64,000 nt of DNA, taken from contig JADCCN010000015.1 of assembly GCA_020252645.1 (NCBI GenBank), positions 1 to 64,000 of the forward strand. The letters are read 5' to 3'. The stretch is from Methylobacterium sp. Its GTDB lineage: Bacteria > Pseudomonadota > Alphaproteobacteria > Rhizobiales > Beijerinckiaceae. The translations under genes and the position numbers were made by a program. Below, piece after piece: positions 29,299 to 39,655 of this stretch; the first letter of the stretch is position 1, and every line of letters starts with the position of its first letter. The notes under the pieces were generated by a model that saw only the letters and a program-made list of their open reading frames with translations, did not search any database and had not been told where the DNA came from.

Positions 29299-31926
29299 TT
29301 ACCTCGTACGGTTCGAGATCTGGGTCTCGATCAGATCCCGGAGCGTCAGACGCATCAGGATCGTGCTGGTGGTGCGGTTGGTCGGCTGGCCGCCGGCGGC
29401 GGTCAGCTGGAGATAGTCGCTGTTGGAGCGCGAGTAGGTCACCGAGAAATCGGTGCACTCGTCCCGGTAACCGATGCCCAGCATGGTTGCGGCCACGCGC
29501 CATTGCGTGCCGCTGTAGGTCTGGCCCAGCGTATTGGCAACGGAGCGTTGGGTGAGATAGCGATCCATGTCGAACTGAACGGAACCCGCAACGTATAAAT
29601 TCTGCGGCAGATCCACCCTCGACTGTAGCAACAGCCCCTCGCGACGCAGCGGGTAGCCCAGCTCGGGCTGCGGCGAGATCCGGGTATAGACCGAGCTGAA
29701 ACTCACCCTGCCCCAGGTGCTTGTCGCCGAGAGATCGAAGCGACGCAGGCTCAGGTTCTTCTCGTCATATCGACCGCGCGCCGTGAAACTCATGTTGGAG
29801 AAGGGCTGCAGCGTGATCGCCGTCACGTAATCCGAGCGGCGGCTCTCGAGGCCTGAATTGCGGCCGGTATTCGCAAGATCAAAGGCGGCAAAGGAATTGC
29901 GGCCGGCAAGATGCACCGACTGGCCGAACAGAACAGAGGTGAAGAACTCGCCGTTCGAGCGGAAGGAGTAACGGCCGCCATAATTCAGGCGCGAGCCGCC
30001 TTCCACGCGGTCGTAACCGGAGAACTTGTTGAGCGAGAAGATCGAGTTCTCGTCAAAGACGAGGCTCTGCGCATCCTCGTTCGGCAAGTTGCCGATCTGG
30101 GTCTCATTCGGCCGGAGGATCACCTGCGCGATGGGCTCGACATGGTGCGTGCCGAGCGCCGTCTGCGCGAGGAACGGATAGCGGTATTCGAGGCCCAGGC
30201 TCGGCATGGCCCGGAACAGGAAGTTGTCGCGGTTATTGCCGAGGAAGTTCGATTGCTGCGCATTCGAAAAGCCTTCCCCGACAAAGCCCTGCAAAGCCTG
30301 GTCGGGCGAGTTGAAGCCGCTGAGATTCTGCCGGAGATAGGCGAAATCCGCACGCATGCCGAAAAACGGAGTCCATTCCTGCCCCAGCGGATCGATGAAA
30401 CGGCGTCGCCAGTTCAACTCGGCCGTGTTGCGGACATATTCACCCGCGAAGCCGCGCAGCAGGCATTCGCCGGGGCGGTAGGAACCTCGAACGGTGATGC
30501 CGCCATCGGTCGAATAGCGGCAGGGCGCGTAGAGGCCGGTCGAGTTCGCGGCGTAAAGCAGGCCGCCCGGGATGAAGGTCGGGTTGCTCGGATGCGGCAA
30601 GGCCTGGAACAGGGCCGCCTCGCGCTGGATGGCCGCGCCATTGGCGCTCAGCCGCAATTCGCCGCCCAGATTGTCGAGCGTGAAGCGACGGTCGAAATCA
30701 TAGGAGGGCGCCACGCGCTCGATCTGTTTCTGCCAGTCGCTCGTGGTCAGGCCGAGGAAGGCAAAGGCCGAGATGTCCACCCGGCTGCGCGCACCCTGGC
30801 CGCGCAGATACATTTCGGAGATCGATTCGCTCAGGAACATGTTCGAGAGCGTCTGCGGCTTGGTCTTGTAATCCGTGAAATAGTGCTTGTCGGTCGCCCA
30901 GGCCGCATTCCAGCCGAAGGCCCATTTCTCGTTGAGGTAGAACCTGCCCCTGCTCTCGACGGAGCCGCGAAAATCCTTCGCGCCCGCGCCGAGAAAGGGC
31001 TGGGCGGGGAACAACTCCGGACGCTCCTGCCAGATGCCGTTGACGCGGAGGTTGTAGCTGCCATGCTCCAGCCGGTGACGCCAGAACAGATCGAGATGCG
31101 CGCCCTGCCGGCTGAGGGCCGTGGGCGTGAAGGTCAGGTCATAGTTCGGCGCAATCGACCAGAAGAACGGCAGGCTCATCCCGCGGCCAAGAAGCGTTTT
31201 GTTGATGAATCGCGGCGGCAGCACGCCGGAGAGATTGCGGACCGTGGGATCGGGCGCGGCGAAGAACGGAATCCAGGCCACGGGCACGCCCCAGAATTCG
31301 ATGGTGGCGTTCTCGTAATAGATGCGGCGCTCGGAGTTCTTGTGAATGATGCGCGCGGCCTTCACCTGCCAGAGCGGCGGACGCTCGGGGTTGTCCTTGC
31401 AGGGCTCGCAGGAGGTGAAGGTGCCGTTCTGGAAAACGGTCGTCTCGCCATCCGCGCGCTCGGCGCGGGCAGCAGAGAAGCGATTGCGCTCGACAGTCTC
31501 GACGCGCAGGCTGTCGATGAAGCCGTCGCGGAAATCAGCGGTGAGATCGAAGCGGGCGCCGAACGACTTCGTGCCGTCCGAATCGGTCATGCGCGCATTG
31601 CCCTCGGCAAAGACGCGCCTCGTCTTGCGATCATAGATGACGCGATCCGCCTCGAGCACCTTGCCCTGGTAATAGATCTGCACGTCGCCACTGGCGGTCA
31701 CACGGTCGCGGTCGCGATCGTAGATGATCTCCCTCGCGTCCACGAGCATGCGCGAGCGCTCGCCCGAGGCGCTGGCGCGCGTGAGGCGATCATTCAGGGT
31801 TTGCGCGGAAAGCCCGGTCGAATCGGCATCCAGCGCGAGCAGGAACACCCCCGCGAAAGCTGCCAAACCGAGCTTCCGAAGCGTTAACCAAATCCCGCGA
31901 TTCTTCCCGGAATGGGCCCGCATCAC
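29299..31926 (-). CDS. lptD: LPS-assembly protein LptD
   Basis: Outer-membrane beta-barrel that, with LptE, inserts LPS into the outer leaflet. The 875 aa comprise a signal peptide ending near ALSAQ (about residue 42), an OstA/LptA-like jellyroll domain (about 55-170), a C173-x-x-C176 pair (TSCEPC) suited to disulfide formation, and a C-terminal barrel of about 650 residues rich in alternating aromatic strands. The ATG overlaps the lptG stop by four bases. Part of lptF-lptG-lptD-surA-rsmA. Confidence 0.96.
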   Translation of the reverse strand: MMRAHSGKNRGIWLTLRKLGLAAFAGVFLLALDADSTGLSAQTLNDRLTRASASGERSRMLVDAREIIYDRDRDRVTASGDVQIYYQGKVLEADRVIYDRKTRRVFAEGNARMTDSDGTKSFGARFDLTADFRDGFIDSLRVETVERNRFSAARAERADGETTVFQNGTFTSCEPCKDNPERPPLWQVKAARIIHKNSERRIYYENATIEFWGVPVAWIPFFAAPDPTVRNLSGVLPPRFINKTLLGRGMSLPFFWSIAPNYDLTFTPTALSRQGAHLDLFWRHRLEHGSYNLRVNGIWQERPELFPAQPFLGAGAKDFRGSVESRGRFYLNEKWAFGWNAAWATDKHYFTDYKTKPQTLSNMFLSESISEMYLRGQGARSRVDISAFAFLGLTTSDWQKQIERVAPSYDFDRRFTLDNLGGELRLSANGAAIQREAALFQALPHPSNPTFIPGGLLYAANSTGLYAPCRYSTDGGITVRGSYRPGECLLRGFAGEYVRNTAELNWRRRFIDPLGQEWTPFFGMRADFAYLRQNLSGFNSPDQALQGFVGEGFSNAQQSNFLGNNRDNFLFRAMPSLGLEYRYPFLAQTALGTHHVEPIAQVILRPNETQIGNLPNEDAQSLVFDENSIFSLNKFSGYDRVEGGSRLNYGGRYSFRSNGEFFTSVLFGQSVHLAGRNSFAAFDLANTGRNSGLESRRSDYVTAITLQPFSNMSFTARGRYDEKNLSLRRFDLSATSTWGRVSFSSVYTRISPQPELGYPLRREGLLLQSRVDLPQNLYVAGSVQFDMDRYLTQRSVANTLGQTYSGTQWRVAATMLGIGYRDECTDFSVTYSRSNSDYLQLTAAGGQPTNRTTSTILMRLTLRDLIETQISNRTR

Positions 31927-33008
31927 CCGTCTTCCTTGTTCAGAAGCACGAGGACGCTCATGGCAGAGGCAAAAAGAGGGGCGGCCCAGGCAGCGAGCGC
32001 TGTGCTGACAACGCCGGCATTTCCCAGGTCTTCAGCGACTTCCGTCGCGATATAGAGGCCAAAACCAGCCACCACTCCGCCAAGCACCATTGTTGCCAGT
32101 CCACCAGAACGCAAAAATTTTAAAGAAAAACAAGCGGCAACAAGAACCATCGCGACCAGCAAGGCAGGACGCGCCCATAAAGACTGATAGATCAGCCGAT
32201 ACCGCGTCGTGTCCAGACCTGCAAGCTCCAGCCGCCCGATGATGCCGGGGAGTGACCAGAAGGAAACAGCCTGACCCGGCCCCAGGGCCGAACGCATCTC
32301 CTCCGGCGTGAGGTTGGTCGCCACGAGATAGACGGCGTAATTCTCGGGCTCATGATCCTCCGAGACGACGCGGGCCTGCTCCAGCCGCCAATAGCCCGCC
32401 CGCAAACGGGCGACCGGTGCCTCCACCCGTTCCACGAACTGGCCGCGCTCGTCCATGACGAAGAATTGCACGCCGCGCAGCGCATCATTGGCGGAATCGA
32501 GCGCCGTCGCGCGGATGATCGCCTCGCCATCGATCGAGCGCTGGCGCAGCCAGATGACGCGGCCGAGGGTCGCGCCGCCGCGCCGGAAGATATGCGCCTC
32601 CAGCGTGTTGGCCCGATCTTTGAACTTCGTCGCAACGGGATTGTAAACCGTCACCACAAAGCCGCCCGTGACCAGCGCGAGGATGATCGCCGGCGTCAGG
32701 AACTGCCAGGCCGAATAGCCCGCCGCGCGCGCCACCACCAGTTCCAGCCTGCGGGAAAGGGCGATGAAGCTCGCCATCGCGCCGAAGAGCATGCCGAAGG
32801 GAATGACCTGCTCGGCGGTCGCCGGCGTGCGGAAAAGGGCGAGCTTCGCCATGGTGCCGGTGCTGGCCCCCACGGCATCGCCCGCGCGACGCATCAGCTC
32901 CACGAAATCAAGCGTGTAGATCAGCGCGAAGATCGTGAGGAACACGATCATCATGGCGGAGAGAAACCGCCGGGCGAAATAGAGCCCCAGCGTGCGGCCG
33001 ATCATCAT
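31923..33008 (-). CDS. lptG: LPS export ABC transporter permease LptG
   Basis: 361 aa inner-membrane permease of the LptBFG extractor, with three N-terminal helices, a periplasmic jellyroll (about residues 120-255) and three C-terminal helices. The motif SLKFLRSGGLA precedes helix 5, as in the family. Codons around 32075-32150 (encoding ACFSLKFLRSGG) are markedly A/T-ending compared with the rest. ATGA overlaps link it to lptF before and lptD after. Confidence 0.94.
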   Translation of the reverse strand: MMIGRTLGLYFARRFLSAMMIVFLTIFALIYTLDFVELMRRAGDAVGASTGTMAKLALFRTPATAEQVIPFGMLFGAMASFIALSRRLELVVARAAGYSAWQFLTPAIILALVTGGFVVTVYNPVATKFKDRANTLEAHIFRRGGATLGRVIWLRQRSIDGEAIIRATALDSANDALRGVQFFVMDERGQFVERVEAPVARLRAGYWRLEQARVVSEDHEPENYAVYLVATNLTPEEMRSALGPGQAVSFWSLPGIIGRLELAGLDTTRYRLIYQSLWARPALLVAMVLVAACFSLKFLRSGGLATMVLGGVVAGFGLYIATEVAEDLGNAGVVSTALAAWAAPLFASAMSVLVLLNKEDG

Positions 33009-34183
33009 CCCGCGACCCTCCGACGGAAGGGCAGGCGCAGGAGGATCGCCCCCGGGATCCGCGCCCAGTCGAATTCGGGCAGGAACTGCCGGCGCTGCGG
33101 CCAGAAGGATCGCCAGGCCATGAAGCCGGCAATCGCGGTCGCGAGCAGCGGCACGGCATACATCAGCGGCACGCCGGCCGCGCTGCGCACCGCAAAGCTC
33201 GCGGCCGCGAAACCGGCGATGCGCATCACCACCAATGCGACCACCGCGCCGACAATCGCCTGGCCGCGGCCCTGTCGCGTCGTGCGCGCACTGCCGAGCG
33301 CGGCAAATGCAATCGCAAGCGTCGCCAAGGGGTAGAGCGGGTTGGTCAGCCGGTCGTGCAGTTCGGAACGGAAGCGCCCGTAGATCGACCGCACGTAAGG
33401 ATCGTTCCGGTCGAGCGTGAGAAGCTCGATCGTGCGGCGCTCGCGCGGCTTGTACTGGATGGGCCCGCGCCCCTGCTCGAACTGGTCGAGATCGAACACA
33501 TAGCGCTCGAAGCCGATGAGGGTGGAGCCGCGCGCGCCGCTCTCCTGCCGCTGCATGGAGCCTTTCTCGAGAACCAGATAGGTCGCGCCATCCACCTCCA
33601 CGACCTGACCGCGCTCCGCGAGATAGGCCGCCGCGAGCTTGGGGTCGCGCGAATCGTGGATCATCACCCCGCCCATCGCGCCGCCGGGAAGCCGCTCGCG
33701 GTAATGGAAGGTGATGCCGCGTTCGAGCTCGATGAACTTCCCCTCCTGCAGGATGCGCGTCACCACATCCGCCCGGACCTTCGAGATGAGGGTGCGCAGC
33801 GCCCGGAAGCTCTCCGGCATCGCGAACAGCGTGATGGAGCCCACGATCAGGGTCACGACCACCGTAAGCATCGCGAAGGGCCGCAGGATGGTCATCGGCG
33901 AGAGGCCGGCCGCATTCATCACGATGAGTTCGCTGTCGGAATTGAGCCGGTTCAGCGTGTAGAGAACCGCGATGAACAGCGCGAGCGGCGCAATGATCAT
34001 CACGAGAGCCGGCACGCTCAGCATGGTCACTTCAAGGAAAAGCAGGATCGTCTGGCCCTTGCCGGTGACGAGGTTGAGTTCGCGCAAGGCCTGCGAGAGC
34101 CAGATGATCGCGGTCAAGGCAAAGAGGCAGGCGAAAAACGCCACCGCCGCGATCCGCAGGATATATCGCTCGATCATGCTCAT
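33005..34183 (-). CDS. lptF: LPS export ABC transporter permease LptF
   Basis: Partner permease of LptG with the same layout: MIERYILR start, helices near residues 10-35, 50-80 and 100-120, periplasmic domain, then three helices. The ATG at 34183 has AGGAAAG about nine bases upstream, giving 392 aa; an ATG two codons later is also possible. First gene of the LPS export operon, divergent from pepA. Confidence 0.94.
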   Translation of the reverse strand: MSMIERYILRIAAVAFFACLFALTAIIWLSQALRELNLVTGKGQTILLFLEVTMLSVPALVMIIAPLALFIAVLYTLNRLNSDSELIVMNAAGLSPMTILRPFAMLTVVVTLIVGSITLFAMPESFRALRTLISKVRADVVTRILQEGKFIELERGITFHYRERLPGGAMGGVMIHDSRDPKLAAAYLAERGQVVEVDGATYLVLEKGSMQRQESGARGSTLIGFERYVFDLDQFEQGRGPIQYKPRERRTIELLTLDRNDPYVRSIYGRFRSELHDRLTNPLYPLATLAIAFAALGSARTTRQGRGQAIVGAVVALVVMRIAGFAAASFAVRSAAGVPLMYAVPLLATAIAGFMAWRSFWPQRRQFLPEFDWARIPGAILLRLPFRRRVAG

Positions 34184-34411
34184 CTCGGATTCTTTCCTGC
34201 CGCGAAATCGCGGCGCTCGCAAGGCAGGTGACGCAAGGTGCGAAGCGGGATCGAATCCTGCGTGCCGGATGAACGGAAAACCTCGCCCAAACCCTTCTGG
34301 CTCTTGCGGGAAAGGGCAATCCGATCCACGTTGTCCGAAGCGACCATCCGCAAGGTAGCATGGGATTTTGCGCTTCCGCTCTCCCAGACCGGACGATCAG
34401 ACGAGGTTTTC

Positions 34412-35911
34412 ATGGCCCAGAGCCCGACCATCACTTTCGTCACCCTCGCACAGAAGCCGGCCGGCCCGGTGCTCGGCCTTTTCGCGAACGAGGCCGGCAT
34501 TTCGGCGGAAACGGCGGCGTTGATTGGTGAAATACCGGCCCGGCGTCTCGCGGAGGCGATCAAGGCCGAGGAATTCAAGGGCAAGGGCGGTTCGTCGCTG
34601 TCGCTGCCGGCCGAGCCCGGTTTCGGGCAGGATGCGACGCATGTGCTGCTGATCGGCCTTGCTGGCGACGAGGAGACTCCTGCGCCGAATGCCGTGCGTC
34701 TGGGCGGGCAGGCGCTGTCAAAGCTCCCGAAGAACCGCTCGGCGAGCCTCGTGCTGCTCGGCCCCAAGGCCCCATTCAAGCCGGAAGAGGCCGCCGATTT
34801 CGCGCTCGGCTTGAAGCTCGCAGCCTACAGGTTCGATCTCTATCTGACGAAAAAGAAAGAGGATAACGACGTACCCGCATCCATCCTGCTGCATGTGGAC
34901 GATCCCGTCGCCGCCCGCCGCGCGATGAAGGCCCGCGAGGCTGTTCATGGCGGCGTGGCGCTCGCCCGCGACCTCGTGAACGAGCCGCCGAATGTGTTGA
35001 CGCCGGTGGAATTTGCGGCTCGCGCCGAGAAACTCGAGAAACTCGGCGTCGAGATCGAGATCCTCGACGAGAAGGCCATGAAAAAGCTCGGCATGCGTGC
35101 GCTTCTCGGCGTGGGGCAGGGCTCCGAGCAGGAAAGCCGGCTCGTCATCATGAAATGGATGGGTGGCAAGAGCGAGAAGACCCAGCCCATCGCGTTTGTC
35201 GGCAAGGGCGTGGTGTTCGATACCGGCGGCATCTCCATCAAGCCGGCGGCGGGCATGGAAGATATGAAGGGCGACATGGCGGGTGCCGCCACCGTTGTCG
35301 GCCTCATGCACACGCTCGCGGCGCGCAAGGCCAAGGCCAACGTGATCGGCGCGATCGGCCTCGTCGAGAACATGCCCGACGGCAAGGCCCAGCGCCCGGG
35401 CGATATCGTGAAATCCATGTCGGGCCAGACGATCGAGATCATCAACACCGATGCCGAGGGGCGCCTCGTGCTGGCCGATGTGCTCTGGCACGTGAAGCAG
35501 AAATACAATCCCGCCTTCATGGTGAACCTCGCGACGCTGACCGGCGCGATCATGGTCGCGCTCGGGCAGGAGCATGCGGGCCTGTTCTCGAACAATGATG
35601 AACTGGCCGAGCGCCTTGCAAAATCCGGTCGCGCCACGGGCGAGAAGCTCTGGCGCCTGCCGCTCGGCCCGGAATACGACAAGCAGATCGACAGCAAGGT
35701 CGCCGACATGAAGAACACCGGCGGGCGTTATGGTGGCTCCATCACCGCCGCGCAGTTTCTCCAGCGCTTCGTGGATGGCTGCCCCTGGGCGCATCTCGAC
35801 ATTGCCGGCACCGCGATGGGCTCGCCGCAGACGGATATCAACAAGGGCTGGGCATCGGGCTTCGGCGTGCGCCTGCTCGATCGGCTCGTGGCGGATTATT
35901 ACGAGGGTTGA
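34412..35911 (+). CDS. pepA: leucyl aminopeptidase (M17)
   Basis: Two-metal cytosolic aminopeptidase. The M17 signature [12 protein letters not shown] starts at N345, and the metal-binding [16 protein letters not shown] and MKGDMAGAA segments are intact. 499 aa. The ATG at 34412 has GAGG five bases upstream; in-frame sequence continues upstream but lacks similarity. PepA homologues can also bind DNA. Followed by a repeat and holC. Confidence 0.96.
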   Translation: MAQSPTITFVTLAQKPAGPVLGLFANEAGISAETAALIGEIPARRLAEAIKAEEFKGKGGSSLSLPAEPGFGQDATHVLLIGLAGDEETPAPNAVRLGGQALSKLPKNRSASLVLLGPKAPFKPEEAADFALGLKLAAYRFDLYLTKKKEDNDVPASILLHVDDPVAARRAMKAREAVHGGVALARDLVNEPPNVLTPVEFAARAEKLEKLGVEIEILDEKAMKKLGMRALLGVGQGSEQESRLVIMKWMGGKSEKTQPIAFVGKGVVFDTGGISIKPAAGMEDMKGDMAGAATVVGLMHTLAARKAKANVIGAIGLVENMPDGKAQRPGDIVKSMSGQTIEIINTDAEGRLVLADVLWHVKQKYNPAFMVNLATLTGAIMVALGQEHAGLFSNNDELAERLAKSGRATGEKLWRLPLGPEYDKQIDSKVADMKNTGGRYGGSITAAQFLQRFVDGCPWAHLDIAGTAMGSPQTDINKGWASGFGVRLLDRLVADYYEG

Positions 35912-35917
35912 TTTTGT

Positions 35918-36002
35918 GTCATTCCCGACGCCGAAGGCGGGCGGGAATCCAGTCTGCAGAAAAGTGGATTCCCGTCTAATGCTGCGCATTGCCGGGAATG
36001 AC
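35918..36002. repeat. inverted repeat element (GTCATTCCCG type) between pepA and holC
   Basis: Outer arms GTCATTCCCG (35918-35927) and CGGGAATGAC (35993-36002) enclose inner arms GGGAATCCA / TGGATTCCC, making a cruciform-capable 85-bp unit. It starts seven bases after the pepA stop and ends 11 bases before holC. It is a different family from the GATCTGA elements. Confidence 0.85.
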
Positions 36003-36013
36003 AGGTTGAGCCG

Positions 36014-36463
36014 ATGACCGAAATCCTCTTCTACCATCTCGTCGGGCAACGCCTTGAACAGGCGCTGCCGCAACTCCTGGAAAAATCGCTCGAACGCGGC
36101 TGGAATGCGCTGGTGCGCGCTGGGTCAGAAGAGCGGCTCGCGGCGCTCGATGAGGCGCTCTGGACCTATTCGGAAGCGAGCTTTCTTCCCCACGGCCGCG
36201 AGGAGGAGGGCGAGCCGGAGCATCAGCCGATCCTGCTTACCACGAAAGATACGCGCATCAACGAGCCGGGCGTGATCTTCCTCGTCGATCGCGCGAAACT
36301 GCCCGCCGAATATGATGTCGCGCGCGTGGTGCTGATGTTTGACGGCGATGATCCCGAAGCCTTGGATGAAGCGCGCGCCGCCTGGAAAACCGTCAAAGGG
36401 CTCGGCCACCCCGCCACCTACTGGCAGCAGGAAGGCGGGCGATGGGTGAAAAAGGCGGGCTGA
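36014..36463 (+). CDS. holC: DNA polymerase III chi subunit
   Basis: 149 aa. MTEILFYHL, the LLEKSLERGWNALVR helix, LWTYSEASFLPHG and FLVDRAKLP mark the chi family, which links the clamp loader to single-strand-binding protein. Its place after pepA is conserved across Proteobacteria. Converges on the LysE-type gene three bases away. Confidence 0.95.
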   Translation: MTEILFYHLVGQRLEQALPQLLEKSLERGWNALVRAGSEERLAALDEALWTYSEASFLPHGREEEGEPEHQPILLTTKDTRINEPGVIFLVDRAKLPAEYDVARVVLMFDGDDPEALDEARAAWKTVKGLGHPATYWQQEGGRWVKKAG

Positions 36464-36466
36464 ATC

Positions 36467-37087
36467 CTACCTTTGCGCGGTCGCGAGCACCGCGCCGATC
36501 CCCACGAACATGCCGCCGGTGATGCGGTTGAAGGTGCGGGCATGGCGGCTGAGCCAGGGCGCGATCTTCTGCGCGGCAAAGGCGAGCATCAGCTCATAGG
36601 CGATCTCGACGATTACAAAAGTGCCGCCGAAAATCGCGAGATGCGTGAGAAAACCCACGCCCGGCACCATGAATTGCGGCAGGAAAGCCGCGAAGAAAAT
36701 CAGCGCTTTGGGGTTGGAGGTCGCCACGAAAAACCCCTCGCGGAAGAGTGCCCACGAACTCTCCGTGGAAACACCGGCGCCATTCCCGGCACGCACCAGC
36801 ATGGGCGGGGCGCGCCACAAACGGATGCCGAGATAGACGAGATAGGCCGCACCCATCCATTTCGCGATGGTGAAAGCCTTCTCGCTGGCCGCGAGCAGCG
36901 CGCCGAGCCCCGCGAGCGAGGCTGCGATCAGCACGAGAAAACCCAGGCCACCGCCGATCACCGTGGCAATGGTCTTCCGGAAACCGTGCTGCACGCCATG
37001 GGTCAGCGAGAGAAGCCCGTTCGGCCCCGGCGTGAGCGAAAGGCCAATGGCCGCAACGAGATAGATCAACCAGATATCGAGGCTCAT
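36467..37087 (-). CDS. LysE family translocator
   Basis: 206 aa inner-membrane exporter with about six helices and the LysE/RhtB signature GLSLTPGPNGLLSLTHGVQHG after helix 1, plus the FFVATSNPKALIFFAAFLPQF motif. Exports amino acids or related metabolites; the substrate is not predictable. The ATG at 37087 gives the canonical start MSLDIWLIYL. An intergenic repeat lies just upstream. Confidence 0.9.
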   Translation of the reverse strand: MSLDIWLIYLVAAIGLSLTPGPNGLLSLTHGVQHGFRKTIATVIGGGLGFLVLIAASLAGLGALLAASEKAFTIAKWMGAAYLVYLGIRLWRAPPMLVRAGNGAGVSTESSWALFREGFFVATSNPKALIFFAAFLPQFMVPGVGFLTHLAIFGGTFVIVEIAYELMLAFAAQKIAPWLSRHARTFNRITGGMFVGIGAVLATAQR

Positions 37088-37119
37088 GGGGCATTCCCGT
37101 GCGGCAGAGTCGACCGAGT

Positions 37120-37225
37120 CTAGAGCATGCTGTGAAAAAGTGGAATCCGGTTTTTCACAAAAAAGCATTCGATAACAATAAGATAAGAGCATGATGTGCT
37201 TCCGTCTGAAAACATCATGCTCTAG
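37120..37225. repeat. 106-bp element with 10-bp terminal inverted repeats
   Basis: The ends are CTAGAGCATG (37120-37129) and CATGCTCTAG (37216-37225). Inside are two hairpins: GTGAAAAA/TTTTTCAC (37132-37158) and a perfect 12-pair stem AGAGCATGATGT/ACATCATGCTCT (37186-37223). On the minus strand the TAG of its left edge is the stop codon of the ABC-F gene. Its ends resemble the CTAGAGC edges of the other repeats here, but the interior differs. Confidence 0.9.
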
Positions 37226-39090
37226 CCGATGCTTTCCAACTCGGCCATCACCATCAGCCATTCCTCTTCCGCGGCTGCCAGCTTCTCCGCGAGGCTCGCC
37301 CGATCCCTCGCAAGCTGGGTCGCCTTGGCCGGCTGGTCGCGGAAGATCGCAGGGTTCGCGAGGGCTTCGTCAGCGCGGGCGAGAAGCGCGGCGAGCTTCT
37401 CGACCTGCTGTTCCAGAACTTTCGCTTTCTCCCGCAAAGGCTTCTGATTCTGGCGTTTTTCAGCTGACGCGCGCCGATCTTCCTTCGCGGAACGCGCGGC
37501 CTCGCTCTCGCGCTTGCCGGAATCGCGGCGGGCTTCCAGCACCAGCTTCGCGTAAGCGTCGAGATCATCCTCGAAAGGCTTCACGCGGCCCTCCGCCACC
37601 ACCCAGAGCCGGTCGCAGGCGGCATCGAGCAGCGAGCGATCATGGCTCACGATGATCACCGCGCCCTTGTAGCCGGCGAGCGCCTCGACGAGTGCGTCGC
37701 GCATGGGGATGTCGAGATGGTTCGTGGGTTCGTCGAGGATCAGCAGATGCGGTCCCTCGAAGGCCGCGAGGCCCAGAAGGAGCCGCGCCTTCTCGCCGCC
37801 CGAGAGGCTGGAGATGGGCGTATCGGCTTTCTCGGCGCCGAAGCCGAGCCGCGCGGCGGCGGAGCGGATCACCGCCTCGCCGGCCTGCGGCAGCTTCCGG
37901 CGCACGAGCAGGGCGGGGGTTGCGTCTGAATCGAGTTCATCGAGCTGGTGCTGCGCGAAATAGGCGATGTTCATGCCCCGCGCGCGAATGACCTCGCCGG
38001 ATTTCGCCTCAAGACGCCCGGCGATCAGCTTAACCAGGGTCGATTTGCCGTTGCCGTTCTGGCCGAGCAGGCCGATGCGATCATCCTCCGCGATCCGCAA
38101 GGTGAGGCCCGCGAGCACGGTTCGCTCGCCATAGCCCGCCGAGGCGCCCTCCATGGAGAGGATGGGCGGTTGCAGCGGCTTTTCGGGGTCGGGCAGGTGA
38201 ATTTCCGCCGCTTCCTCGCGCGCGAAGGTGGCCACGGGCCCCAGCTTCTCGAGCCGCTTCACGCGGGATTGCGCCTGCTTCGCCTTGGAGGCCTTGGCCT
38301 TGAAGCGATCGATGAAGGCCTGGAGATGCGCACGTTCGGCCGCCTGTTTTTCAGCGGCCTTTTCGGCGAGCGCGGCCTTCTCGGCGCGCTGGCGGGCAAA
38401 GCTCGAATAGCCGCCGCGATAGAGCGTGAGCTTGCCGCGATCCATGTGCAGCGTGTGATCCGTCACCTCATCGAGGAAATCGCGATCATGGGAGATGACC
38501 ACCAGGGTATGCGGGTAGCGCTTCAAATGCTCCGTGAGCCAGAACGCGCCCTCGATGTCGAGATAGTTCGTGGGCTCGTCGAGCAGCAGCAGATCCGGCT
38601 CGCGGAAAAGCACGGCCGCCAGCGCCACGCGCATGCGCCAGCCGCCGGAGAATTCCGAGCAGGGGCGGTGGATATCCCCGGCCGAAAAGCCGAGGCCGGA
38701 GAGAATGGACGCAGCGCGTGCCGGAGCCGCTTCAGCACCGATATCGGCGAGGCGCAGCTGGATATCCGCGATGCGGGAAGGATCGGTGGCGGTTTCCGCT
38801 TCCTTCAGCAGCGCCAGGCGCTCGGTATCCGCCGCGAGAACCGTGTCGAGCAATGTTTCCGGCCCGCCCGGTGCCTCCTGCGCGACATGGCTCAGGATCG
38901 CCTGACGCGGCATGGCAATCGTGCCGCTTTCCAGCGCGATCTCACCGAGGATCAGCTTGAAGAGGGTGGATTTGCCGCAGCCATTGCGGCCGATCAGCCC
39001 GGTGCGCGCCGCCATGGGGAGCTGCGTGGTGGCGTTGTCCAGCAGGAGACGGTTGCCGAGGCGATAGGTGAGGCCGGTGAGCGAAAGCAT
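37222..39090 (-). CDS. ABC-F family ATPase (Uup/Ettα-like)
   Basis: Soluble twin-ABC protein acting on ribosomes or DNA, not a transporter. First ABC: Walker [10 protein letters not shown] (34-42), signature FSGGWRMR and DEPTNYLD. Second [21 protein letters not shown] and DEPTNHLD. An ABC-F linker follows the first ABC, and the C-terminus is a charged coiled coil, as in Uup. 622 aa from ATG 39090. The stop TAG lies on the edge of a 106-bp repeat. The subfamily cannot be fixed by eye. Confidence 0.92.
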   Translation of the reverse strand: MLSLTGLTYRLGNRLLLDNATTQLPMAARTGLIGRNGCGKSTLFKLILGEIALESGTIAMPRQAILSHVAQEAPGGPETLLDTVLAADTERLALLKEAETATDPSRIADIQLRLADIGAEAAPARAASILSGLGFSAGDIHRPCSEFSGGWRMRVALAAVLFREPDLLLLDEPTNYLDIEGAFWLTEHLKRYPHTLVVISHDRDFLDEVTDHTLHMDRGKLTLYRGGYSSFARQRAEKAALAEKAAEKQAAERAHLQAFIDRFKAKASKAKQAQSRVKRLEKLGPVATFAREEAAEIHLPDPEKPLQPPILSMEGASAGYGERTVLAGLTLRIAEDDRIGLLGQNGNGKSTLVKLIAGRLEAKSGEVIRARGMNIAYFAQHQLDELDSDATPALLVRRKLPQAGEAVIRSAAARLGFGAEKADTPISSLSGGEKARLLLGLAAFEGPHLLILDEPTNHLDIPMRDALVEALAGYKGAVIIVSHDRSLLDAACDRLWVVAEGRVKPFEDDLDAYAKLVLEARRDSGKRESEAARSAKEDRRASAEKRQNQKPLREKAKVLEQQVEKLAALLARADEALANPAIFRDQPAKATQLARDRASLAEKLAAAEEEWLMVMAELESIG

Positions 39091-39230
39091 GGCCGCGCTA
39101 TAGCCAGAGCCCGTGCCGCCTGTCACGCGCCGATTGCTGCGCTCGGTCGGGCCAACCCTTCGCACTTGAGTTTGGCAGCCTCGCGGGCTATGCGGCGGCA
39201 AGGCATTCTTCATCCAACAGTGAGAGCATC

Positions 39231-39653
39231 ATGGTCACGCAGCGCACCTTCTCCATCCTCAAGCCGGACGCGACCGAGCGCAACCTCACGGGCGCCATCA
39301 ACGCCGTGATCGAGGGCGCGGGCCTGCGGATCATCGCGCAGAAGCGCATCCTGATGTCGAAGCGCGAGGCCGAGACCTTCTATGCCGTGCACAAGGAGCG
39401 CCCGTTCTTCGGCGAACTCGTGGATTTCATGATCTCCGGCCCTGTCGTCGTCCAGGTTCTCGAAGGCGAGAACGCCGTGATGCGCTATCGCGAGATCATG
39501 GGCGCGACGAACCCGGCCAATGCCGCCGAGGGCACCATTCGCAAGAAATTCGCGCGCTCCGTCGGCGAAAACTCGGTTCATGGCTCGGATAGCCCGGAGA
39601 ATGCCGCGATGGAGATCGCGCAGTTCTTCTCGGGCAACGAGATCGTCGGCTGA
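39231..39653 (+). CDS. ndk: nucleoside diphosphate kinase
   Basis: 140 aa. Transfers phosphate between NTPs and NDPs via H117 in [13 protein letters not shown]. The start [17 protein letters not shown] is diagnostic. Divergent from the ABC-F gene and followed two bases later by an acetyltransferase gene. Confidence 0.98.
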   Translation: MVTQRTFSILKPDATERNLTGAINAVIEGAGLRIIAQKRILMSKREAETFYAVHKERPFFGELVDFMISGPVVVQVLEGENAVMRYREIMGATNPANAAEGTIRKKFARSVGENSVHGSDSPENAAMEIAQFFSGNEIVG

Positions 39654-39655
39654 CC

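Noticed and set aside
29911-31887. 658-codon open frame antisense to lptD
   Set aside because: Long antisense frames are expected in high-GC genes; it has no ribosome site or recognisable domains, while the lptD strand has complete family motifs.
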